64,000 bases of DNA from the NCBI GenBank assembly GCA_964478075.1, contig CAYZGO010000005.1:71990-135989 (forward strand). The letters are read 5' to 3'. The notes under the pieces are model-generated. The model worked only from the letters and a program-made list of their open reading frames with translations. It was not told the origin of the DNA and searched no databases. Shown here one piece after another: positions 8,028 through 15,460 of the stretch; the first letter of the stretch is position 1; the number at the start of each line of letters is the position of its first letter. The stretch comes from DAOUEX01 sp034430235. GTDB lineage: Bacteria > Chloroflexota > Anaerolineae > UBA2200. Both the position numbers and the translations under genes were made by a program.

Positions 8028-8647
8028 GCCGGGCCCCGATCAAGCACAGACTCGTCATCCTATCCCGCCTTCTTACGCGCACTCTGCCGCTGGCGTTAGC
8101 GCATCATTAGATGACGTTCGGACTGTAAGTCCCAGGTTCCAACGTTGCTGTGACGGTACATCTCACGGGTCGCGCACTGCTCCTCAAACAGCGTTTTCTC
8201 ACCAGATGTCGCTATTCCGCACCAAGAACTGGGCTTGTGCGCATGGGGCGTAGTTCACTTTGGGGGCAGACATCAACTTGGACCATGTTCACCAGCAGTT
8301 GCACTGCGGGTCGAGTGGACAAGGGGCGTTGGGCGTGACAATACGCGGCAGTACCTTTGTCTTTACGCCACCTCTGGTCTTTACGCCAGAGGCGTACACG
8401 GAAGGCGCAAACGCCAACTGCCGCTGAGCAACTGTAGTACGGACTCACACTTATGACTCGCCACAAGACTGAACTCCACCCGTGGGCATGTGATACTTGC
8501 TTAGGCAGCGTTCTTGTGTTAATATCAGAGCCTGACACCGTTCATCCCGCCTGACGGGATCGTTCATCCTCGCGTAGCATCTTCGTCGCTCGCGACGAAC
8601 GGCGCCTGACGGGATCGTTCATCCCGCCTCACGGGACAGGTACCCTT
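8028..8647. other. 620-nt intergenic stretch with small palindromic repeats
   Basis: I see no convincing gene here. The first half is featureless apart from a hairpin at 8371-8392 (CCTCTGG, loop, CCAGAGG). The second half has TCCCGCCT(G/C)ACGGGA twice (8545-8559 and 8622-8636), a 22-nt direct repeat at 8548-8569 and 8603-8624 (offset 55), and the palindrome CGTCGC-TC-GCGACG (8584-8597). No clear promoter for the next gene was found. Confidence 0.5.
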
Positions 8648-8661
8648 GGAGAGACGTTGCT

Positions 8662-10197
8662 ATGCAAGAGGTACTTCTCAGACGCTTGCAGTCCTGGTTC
8701 GTCACAGGCAGCAAGACGCAGGAGATCGCAGCCACGCTCGTTTTCTGCCTGGTTGTAGGCATCACTGGTGGCGCTCTTTTTGCCTTTCTTGGTCCTATAT
8801 TGGCTATCGCCTTGCTTACAGCAACCGCGGGCGGTTTGGTCATGCTGCGCAACACACAGTTCACATTCTCCGCCCTGGTTGCCGTGATTTGCCTGTTGCC
8901 CTTCGCTGCGCTTCCGGTCCCCAATATCGGTTTCGCGCCCACGTTCCTCGACCTCGTCCTGCTCGTGCTGCTCTTCACCTGGCTGTTCAAAGTAGCCCGC
9001 AAGAAGCAAAAAAGGTTCCTCAGCTCACCGCTGGGCGTGCCTATTGTAGCCCTTATGGTTCTGGCCTGCGCCTCATTTGTTATCGGCCTGTCGTACGCAA
9101 ACCTCACTACCAACCTCTTGCGCCACTTTGTCGAGCTGTTGTTGAACATCTTTCTCTTCTTCCTGGTCATCAACAATGTGCAGACCCAGAAGCATTTGGA
9201 GCAAATCATCACTGTGCTCATCCTGGCCGGCTTTGCCGCGTCGCTGATAGGCCTGGTGCTTTACTTCCTACCGCACGACGTGACTACTAGCTTGCTTTCT
9301 ACCCTGCGCATCCTTCGTTATCCCTCAGGAAGCGCTGTGCTCCGCTTTGTAGAGGAGAATCCAGATCTGCCATTGCGCGCCACGTCCACTTCCATTGATC
9401 CGAACGTCTTGGGAGGATTGCTTGTTGTCGTGGCAGCAGTTACTGTGCCTCAACTTCTGGCTCGGAATCCTCTCGCTCTGTTCGGCAGGAGATGGCACTG
9501 GCGAGGCATCAACTGGCTCGTGGTGCCTGTGCTGGCCGTGATGCTCTCCTGTCTCCTGCTCACCTTCTCACGAGGTGCGCTGGCGGGCCTTGGTGTAGCT
9601 CTCTTTATCCTGGCCCTACTCCGCCACCGGAGACTGCTCGTGTTCATCCTGCTGGTAGGGTTAATCATCCTGTTGCTGCCTCAGACAGAATGGTATGTAC
9701 AACACTTCCTGGAAGGCATAAGGGGCGAAGATCTGGCCACGCAGATGCGTTTTGGTGAGTATAAGGACGCTCTGATCCTGATTTCACGGCATCCGTGGCT
9801 TGGCGTGGGCTTTGCAGGAGCGCCTGACATTGATACCTACATTGGCGTCTCGATGATCTACCTGCTGATAGCGGAAGAGATGGGGCTGGTGGGGCTGGGT
9901 GTGTTCATGCTAATCATGGTTCTCACAGTGGGACGAATCCTGAGACGGATTAAATGCCTCGCTGACAATCCCCGCTTGGAGTCCATCCTGCTAGGCCTGC
10001 TAACTGCACTCCTGGGTGCGCTGTTCAGTGGCGTCTTTGATCATTACTTCTTTAACATCAATTTTCAACACGCCGTGGCGCTGTTCTGGCTTTGCGTCGG
10101 ACTCGGCATCGCTTCTACGTTGCTGCCAGCAAGACCAGAGGAGACGCCAACAAACTCTACAGAGGCTGTGCCAGCCAAGGCACACGCCAACGCTTGA
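8662..10197 (+). CDS. O-antigen ligase/Wzy-type polymerase membrane protein
   Basis: Polytopic inner-membrane protein of 511 residues with about 11-12 hydrophobic segments. The central and C-terminal part matches the Wzy_C/O-antigen ligase family: SCLLLTFSRGALAGLGVALF, then a large loop before RHPWLGVGFAGAPDIDTYI and a final TM pair with FSGVFDHYFFNINFQHAVAL. Such enzymes polymerise or transfer lipid-linked glycans on the outer face of the membrane. Substrate cannot be told; a second Wzy-like gene lies at 35866-37353 within the glycan cluster. ATG 8662 has GGAGAG 8 nt upstream. It ends 71 nt before the STAS gene, which has its own promoter, so it may be a separate unit. Confidence 0.85.
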   Translation: MQEVLLRRLQSWFVTGSKTQEIAATLVFCLVVGITGGALFAFLGPILAIALLTATAGGLVMLRNTQFTFSALVAVICLLPFAALPVPNIGFAPTFLDLVLLVLLFTWLFKVARKKQKRFLSSPLGVPIVALMVLACASFVIGLSYANLTTNLLRHFVELLLNIFLFFLVINNVQTQKHLEQIITVLILAGFAASLIGLVLYFLPHDVTTSLLSTLRILRYPSGSAVLRFVEENPDLPLRATSTSIDPNVLGGLLVVVAAVTVPQLLARNPLALFGRRWHWRGINWLVVPVLAVMLSCLLLTFSRGALAGLGVALFILALLRHRRLLVFILLVGLIILLLPQTEWYVQHFLEGIRGEDLATQMRFGEYKDALILISRHPWLGVGFAGAPDIDTYIGVSMIYLLIAEEMGLVGLGVFMLIMVLTVGRILRRIKCLADNPRLESILLGLLTALLGALFSGVFDHYFFNINFQHAVALFWLCVGLGIASTLLPARPEETPTNSTEAVPAKAHANA

Positions 10198-10199
10198 TA

Positions 10200-10227
10200 T
10201 TGCGTTTCATTTACAACGTGTTATAAT
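10200..10227 (+). promoter_or_regulatory. Promoter of the partner-switching gene set
   Basis: TTGCGT (10200-10205), a 16-nt spacer, then TATAAT (10222-10227). It sits just after the stop of the Wzy-like gene and about 42 nt before the first STAS gene. Confidence 0.6.
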
Positions 10228-10268
10228 ACGCCACAAGACAATGTGCAAGGACAACAAAGGAGGTCTGC

Positions 10269-10604
10269 ATGGAGATCAGAACTAGGCAACTAAAGCGCGT
10301 TGATTTGGTCCAGATCAGTGGTCGCATTGACAGCAATGCTGCACTCCATCTGGAAGAAGCTCTTGAAGTGATCACCGAGGGGGAGCGTTTTCGCATTGTG
10401 GTGGATATGCAAAACCTCGAGTACATCAGCAGCCGTGGCCTGGGGGTCCTGATCACGACCCTGAAGAAGACACGGCGTTGGAATCGGGGTGATCTGCGCT
10501 TATGTAACATACCCCCTCGCATCAGGGAAGTGCTTGACCTGGCAGGTTTTACGCCTCTGTTCAAGATCTATGACAACACCGTCGACGCTGTAGGTAACTT
10601 CTAG
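10269..10604 (+). CDS. STAS-domain anti-sigma factor antagonist
   Basis: Cytoplasmic 111-residue single STAS domain, SpoIIAA/RsbV-like. It shows DLVQISGRIDSNAALHLEEAL at the first strand and helix, and VVDMQNLEYISSRGLGVLIT, where the Ser-Ser pair marks the usual phosphorylation site. In known systems the unphosphorylated form binds an RsbW-type kinase and frees its target. ATG 10269 follows AAAGGAGG by 5 nt, an unusually strong ribosome site. The kinase gene follows after a 219-nt gap, suggesting the antagonist is made in excess or separately. Confidence 0.9.
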   Translation: MEIRTRQLKRVDLVQISGRIDSNAALHLEEALEVITEGERFRIVVDMQNLEYISSRGLGVLITTLKKTRRWNRGDLRLCNIPPRIREVLDLAGFTPLFKIYDNTVDAVGNF

Positions 10605-10823
10605 CTCAAGACAAGGTGCACTCCCGCCAGCTTCAGACCGCCGCACCCAACTGCCAAGTTGTCGTGGCGGCCTTCTTCTTGATTCCGTCTGCTCTCACAA
10701 CGAATAGCAGTGGAATCGCACATTGCTTCTGCTTCGTCGTCAGGTCATCAGAAACAGCGGGAGCTCCTTGCATAGTCTCACAGACCCCGTTCCCACTGGA
10801 CTAATGTGTGAGGATAGAAGACA

Positions 10824-11261
10824 ATGACGTCGGGATTCGAACTAAGTGTAACCAGCAAGATGGAGAACCTCGCGATCATTTGTGGCTTTATCGGTTCGGT
10901 CGCCAAGAAATTGGGTCTGGATGCTGATCAGACCTGCGCCGTGCAAATGGCTGTGGATGAGGCCTGTACCAACGTCATCGAACACGCGTATGGTGGCCGG
11001 ACAAATGGGATAGTACACATTACCTGCCAGCTCGTCAACAACGACGTGGTGGTGACGATTCATGATCACGGTAGGCCCTTCGATCTGAAAGCTGTACCCC
11101 GGCCTGACATCACTGCTCCGCTCGAGAAGCGCCAAGAGAGGGGCCTGGGCCTTTATCTGATGGAGAAGTTGATGGATTCGGTCGAGTTCGAGTTCGACGC
11201 TGTAAAAGGAAACGTGCTGACCATGAGGAAGAGGAGGCACAGTGAACAGCCGCCCCTCTGA
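10824..11261 (+). CDS. RsbW/SpoIIAB-like serine kinase (anti-sigma type)
   Basis: 145-residue HATPase_c_2 (GHKL) protein. The N-box VDEACTNVIEHAY, the G1 box HDHGRPFD and the G2 motif ERGLGLYLMEKLMD are all present, so ATP binding should be intact. Relatives phosphorylate STAS antagonists and bind a sigma factor or other target. No sigma factor gene is encoded in this window, so the target is unknown. Its 3' end overlaps the second STAS gene by 20 nt, implying coupled translation. Length is typical for the family. Confidence 0.9.
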   Translation: MTSGFELSVTSKMENLAIICGFIGSVAKKLGLDADQTCAVQMAVDEACTNVIEHAYGGRTNGIVHITCQLVNNDVVVTIHDHGRPFDLKAVPRPDITAPLEKRQERGLGLYLMEKLMDSVEFEFDAVKGNVLTMRKRRHSEQPPL

Positions 11262-11619
11262 TCTCAATGCGAACGTCTTTGTTGTTCTTCCTGAAGGACG
11301 TCTGGATGCCCTGGCCGCACCAGACCTTGAGAACACGCTTGCCGCTCTCGAAGCACAGGACCTACGGCAGATAGTGATCGATTTCAGCCAGGCCAGCTAT
11401 ATCAGCAGCAGTCCCTTGCGGGTCGTGCTCGTCCATGCACGCAAACTACGACAGGCTGGCGGAGATTTGAAGCTCTGCTGTTTGTCAGACAAAGTGGCCA
11501 AAGTCCTCTGCTGCACAGGGCTTGACGCAGTTTTTGACATCCTTCCAACTAAGGAACTCGCTGTACAGGCATTCCCAGCTCCTCAAAAAGGCGCTGACAG
11601 CCAAGGGAAAGGGCCATGA
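11242..11619 (+). CDS. Second STAS-domain anti-sigma factor antagonist
   Basis: 125-residue STAS protein that begins with GTG inside the kinase gene, with GAGGAGG (11231-11237) just upstream. The fold reads VVLPEGRLDALAAPDLENTL and IVIDFSQASYISSSPLRVVL, with a run of three serines at the expected phospho-site. A short basic tail follows the domain. Its stop TGA overlaps the ATG of the phosphatase gene (ATGA). Having two distinct STAS proteins with one kinase suggests either two phosphorylation targets or a branched switch; this is inference. Confidence 0.88.
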   Translation: MNSRPSDLNANVFVVLPEGRLDALAAPDLENTLAALEAQDLRQIVIDFSQASYISSSPLRVVLVHARKLRQAGGDLKLCCLSDKVAKVLCCTGLDAVFDILPTKELAVQAFPAPQKGADSQGKGP

Positions 11620-14600
11620 TCAGTGACACCTGGCGCACTCGCCTGATAGCTCTCTATAGCCTGGGTATAGGAGCAGCAGGATGGTCTCTGCTCCTTTACG
11701 TCACACGATGGGACGCTCTGCGCGCAAGTTTCTGGCCGCTTCTGCTGTTCACGGGACTATCACTCGTGATCAAACGATTCGGCTTCCACGTGACGCGTGA
11801 CGTCATGCATAGCCTGGTTGGCATTGTGGACCTGGCCGCCATCTTTGTCCTTGGCCCGACCGTTGGCGCCTGGGTAGCTGCGCTGAGCGGGCTTCTCTAC
11901 CTGGCACTACGCGCCCTGCGCCATCATCTGTTCTCCTGGCGTTTCATGGGAGAGCACCCCATTTTCAGCAGCGGCGTCAAGGCATTAATGGCTCTGAGCT
12001 GTGGCGGACTCTACATACGCCTGGGGGGAATTGTCGCACCTGCCATAGTGACATGGCAGATGTTCATCCCACTGTTGACCACGCTCGCCCTGTGGTTCAT
12101 CATAGACCACATCGCCTGGGGTTTCCGTGCCTTTTTGCGCGCTGGTACATTGGGACTCTTGGATTTCCTGCATAAGGCACTGGCCTATTCTATCCTGATT
12201 GAACTCCTTCCTCTACCCCTCTCCATTGTCATCGCCCTGGCATACGTCGGCGTGGGCGAACCCGCTTTCGTGCTGCTGGCTCTGGCACTCGTGGCCTCAG
12301 GGGCTCTTTTGCACCGTCTGAGTTGGGTTGGAGCCCGCCTGGAAGAGCGTGTAGCTGAGTTGGCCACGTTGAACGATTTCGGGCGTGCTCTCGTTGAAGC
12401 CCAGTTGGACGTGAACCAGCTGTGCGAATTGCTCTACGAGTATTGCTGCAAAGTCGTGGATGCACCGTTCTTTGTCCTCGAATTGGTGCACACAGAGCGG
12501 AACCTGGTGGACGTAGTGATACACGTCGAGCAGGGCAAACGTCAGACCCATCGCACCCTGCCCGTGACTAGAGCAATGAAATGGATGGCAGGCAAACGCG
12601 AGCCCCTTCTGAGCAACAATGTCGGGCGAGATGGGCTGCCTTTCGAGCCTGATCTGATTGGAGACCTTCCGCAGTCCGTACTGATGGTGCCCTTGCTGGC
12701 CGGCCCACAACTCATCGGCGCACTCTCTGTGCAGAGCTACGAAACGTATGCTTTTGACGAGGACGAACTCAACGTTCTATCCGCCATGGCCAACCAGGCG
12801 GCGATGGCCATTGCCAACGCCCGTGTCTACGAAGCAGAGCAGCGCCGAGCGAAGCAACTCGCCACTATCAGCAGGGTGAGCCAGCGAGTCGCTGCCATCC
12901 TTGAACTCGATGAACTCTTTTCCTACGTGGTCAAACTGATCCAGGAGACATTCCATTACTATCACGTAGGCATTTTTACTGTTGACGCGGATACGGGTGA
13001 GGTGGGCTTCAGGGCCAGCACCAATCCCGCTATCCAAGAGCAAGGCCTTGAGGTGTGCAAGGGTGCGGGAATCATCGGCTGGGTGGCCCAGTTCGGTGAG
13101 CCTATACTGGCCCGTGACGTCGCCAACGAGCCCCGATACCGCTTCCTGGACGAACTCGTTGATACACGGGCGGAACTGGCCGTGCCGCTCAAGGTTGAGG
13201 AGCGCATTGTCGGCGTGCTGGACGTGCAGAGTAATGAGAAGGACGCCCTCAGCCAGGACGACCTCTTCGTCCTGCAGACGCTCGCGGATCAAGTCGCCAT
13301 CGCTGTAGAGGATGCCAGACTGTATGCAGCCAGGCAGGAGGAAGCCTGGATTTCCACGGCCTTGTTGCAGGTCGCAGAGGCAGTTGCCAGTCTGGACAGC
13401 CTCGATAAAATCCTAGAGACAGTTGTGCGCATTACTCCCATGTTGGTGGGCGTTGACCGCTGCAGCATACTCCTGTGGGATGACCAGTCACAGGAGTTCG
13501 TCTCGGCTCAAGGCTACACGACGAACAAGGAAATGAGGCTGCTCTTTGACTCGTTGGGCTTCCGGCCCGGTGACCTACCCTTGCTGGACCAACTGCGGGC
13601 ACATAAGCATCCCATCATGGTAGAAGGCGAGGTGAACGCGCACCTTATTCCGCCAGACTTGGCCGACGACCTCCATATGGGAACCTTGCTCGCGCTGCCC
13701 CTTCGAGCCCAGGCCGAGATTCACGGTGCTATGCTCGTGGATTATGTTAACCCACAGGCCCGCTTCTCCGACAGAAAAAAGACCATCCTGTCGGGCATCG
13801 CCGATCAGGCGGCAATGGCCATCGCCAACGCCAGGCTGCACATCGCCCAACGGGAAGAGGCCTGGGTCTCCACCGCTCTCCTGCAGGTGGCACAGGCTGT
13901 CGTATCTTCGACTGATTTGCACGAGAATATCTCCAGGATAGCACGGCTCACCCCTTTACTTGTGGGCGTAGATTGTTGCCTGGTCTTTCTGTGGCAGGAG
14001 CAGGGGGAATTCGTTGCCTACGAGGCCCATGGCCTGAGCAAAGAAGCCGCTGCTGCCTTCCATGATCTGCGCTTGAGGCCAGGTGAGATGCCCTTGCTGG
14101 ATGAAGTGGTCGAACGGCAGAGTTACGTGGCAATAGAGAATGCGCTGGAGAGTGAGCTAATCCCTGAGGCACTGCTCCATGCCTTTGGCATCAAATCCGT
14201 ACTAGCGGTACCACTCACAAGCAAAGGGGAAATGCTTGGAGCCTTGTTGGTGGACTATACCCAAGACCAGCATCGCTTCCCTGCCCGCAAGATCGCCATT
14301 ATTGAGGGAATTGCCCACCAGACAGCAATTGCTATTGACAATGCGCGTCTCTACCAGGCCTCTCTGGAGCAGGAGCGCATCGCCCAGGAATTGCGCCTGG
14401 CTCGTGAGATTCAAGTCAGCTTCTTACCTGAGCAATGTCCGTCCCTTCCTGGCTGGGAGATCGCTGCGGATTGGCTAGCAGCGCGAGGTGTAGGGGGGGA
14501 CTTTTACGATTTCATACCTTTGGGCAGACATCGCCTGGGACTCGTGATCGCCGACGTTTCAGACAAGGGGATACCCGCCGCGCTGTTCATGAGCTTGTCC

Positions 14601-15134
14601 AGGACGCTGGTACGGGCCAGTGCGACCCGGACGCGCTCACCAGCCAAGGCACTGCAGCAGGTGAACGAGTTGATCATGACCGAAACGCGCAGCGGTATGT
14701 TCGTGACACTGTTCTACGGCGTGCTGAACTGGCGCACAGGTCGCTTGACCTACGCCAATGCGGGCCACAATCCGCCTATTCTGTGGCGGCGTCCCGCACA
14801 ACAGATAGCGGGACACGGTGCTGAGTCTCAAGTGACCACACTGTCCGCAAAGGGTATCGCCCTGGGAGTCATGGAGAATGTCACTCTGGAAGAACGCCAG
14901 ATCAGCATTGAGCCGGGGGAGATCCTGGTTTTGTATACCGATGGGGTAACTGAGCCTATCAATGAGGCAGAGGAAGAATTCAGCGAAGAGCGTCTGACCA
15001 AGATCATTGCCAGCACCAGTGACAAGCCCTGCAGCCAGATCGTAAACATCATTCACGCCGCCGTCTCGGACTTTGTGGGTGACCAGCCTCAATTCGATGA
15101 CTATACCCTGGTAGCAGTAAAGCGAGAGAAGTAA
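11616..15134 (+). CDS. Membrane PP2C (SpoIIE) phosphatase with four GAF domains
   Basis: Signal-integrating phosphatase of 1172 residues. An N-terminal membrane region of six to seven helices (about 1-235) is followed by four GAF domains (about 245-400, 415-570, 571-740, 741-910), a short coiled linker and a SpoIIE-type PP2C domain (about 920-1172). Metal-site motifs are intact: GVGGDFYDF, IADVSDKGIPAALFM, LYTDGVTEP and DDYTLVAVK. GAF3 and GAF4 open with the same REEAW(I/V)STALLQVA phrase, indicating internal duplication. Relatives (RsbU/RsbP/SpoIIE) dephosphorylate STAS antagonists, so its partners are probably the two STAS proteins upstream. The ATGA overlap gives translational coupling. 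The ligands of the GAF domains are unknown. Confidence 0.92.
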   Translation: MISDTWRTRLIALYSLGIGAAGWSLLLYVTRWDALRASFWPLLLFTGLSLVIKRFGFHVTRDVMHSLVGIVDLAAIFVLGPTVGAWVAALSGLLYLALRALRHHLFSWRFMGEHPIFSSGVKALMALSCGGLYIRLGGIVAPAIVTWQMFIPLLTTLALWFIIDHIAWGFRAFLRAGTLGLLDFLHKALAYSILIELLPLPLSIVIALAYVGVGEPAFVLLALALVASGALLHRLSWVGARLEERVAELATLNDFGRALVEAQLDVNQLCELLYEYCCKVVDAPFFVLELVHTERNLVDVVIHVEQGKRQTHRTLPVTRAMKWMAGKREPLLSNNVGRDGLPFEPDLIGDLPQSVLMVPLLAGPQLIGALSVQSYETYAFDEDELNVLSAMANQAAMAIANARVYEAEQRRAKQLATISRVSQRVAAILELDELFSYVVKLIQETFHYYHVGIFTVDADTGEVGFRASTNPAIQEQGLEVCKGAGIIGWVAQFGEPILARDVANEPRYRFLDELVDTRAELAVPLKVEERIVGVLDVQSNEKDALSQDDLFVLQTLADQVAIAVEDARLYAARQEEAWISTALLQVAEAVASLDSLDKILETVVRITPMLVGVDRCSILLWDDQSQEFVSAQGYTTNKEMRLLFDSLGFRPGDLPLLDQLRAHKHPIMVEGEVNAHLIPPDLADDLHMGTLLALPLRAQAEIHGAMLVDYVNPQARFSDRKKTILSGIADQAAMAIANARLHIAQREEAWVSTALLQVAQAVVSSTDLHENISRIARLTPLLVGVDCCLVFLWQEQGEFVAYEAHGLSKEAAAAFHDLRLRPGEMPLLDEVVERQSYVAIENALESELIPEALLHAFGIKSVLAVPLTSKGEMLGALLVDYTQDQHRFPARKIAIIEGIAHQTAIAIDNARLYQASLEQERIAQELRLAREIQVSFLPEQCPSLPGWEIAADWLAARGVGGDFYDFIPLGRHRLGLVIADVSDKGIPAALFMSLSRTLVRASATRTRSPAKALQQVNELIMTETRSGMFVTLFYGVLNWRTGRLTYANAGHNPPILWRRPAQQIAGHGAESQVTTLSAKGIALGVMENVTLEERQISIEPGEILVLYTDGVTEPINEAEEEFSEERLTKIIASTSDKPCSQIVNIIHAAVSDFVGDQPQFDDYTLVAVKREK

Positions 15135-15158
15135 ATGCAGATGTGATAGGCGAAAGAG

Positions 15159-15192
15159 AAGAGCCGCCGGGTCTCGGCGGCTCTTCCTATTT
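15159..15192 (+). terminator. Rho-independent terminator
   Basis: A perfect 11-bp stem (AAGAGCCGCCG at 15159-15169 with CGGCGGCTCTT at 15175-15185) has a 5-nt loop and is followed by CCTATTTGTT. It lies 24 nt after the phosphatase stop. Confidence 0.85.
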
Positions 15193-15460
15193 GTTAGAGC
15201 CCTCATGGGCTGGTGCTCTGTCAATGTTTAAGTAGCGGGTTCGTAGTGGCGACTTTAGTCGCTTTTCACCCCTAGTTGGCAACCAAAGTCACTACTGCAA
15301 ACCACCAATTCAAGTTCAGGGGCAGTTGTACCGCCACGGGCTTAGCAACGTCGAACATCACTGCTTCCCCCGCACGGATGGTGGAATCATTGCTTTGCAG
15401 GCTCTCCGCAACAGCCACTCACCGCTATCGGTAGCGGCTCACGACATCCATTGCCAATAG
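15193..15460. other. Intergenic stretch with hairpins
   Basis: There is no gene in this convergent spacer. It has GCGACT-TT-AGTCGC (15249-15262), an imperfect partner AAAGTCACTAC (15285-15295) to GTAGTGGCGACTTT (15243-15256), and CCGCTA-TCGG-TAGCGG (15422-15437). The last lies 24 nt beyond the minus-strand stop at 15461 but lacks a T-tract. Confidence 0.4.

Noticed and set aside
8116..8145. tRNA-Tyr-like stretch with CTGTAAG and GGTTCCAAC
   Set aside because: The anticodon stem has only three pairs, and no acceptor or D arm can be built around it.
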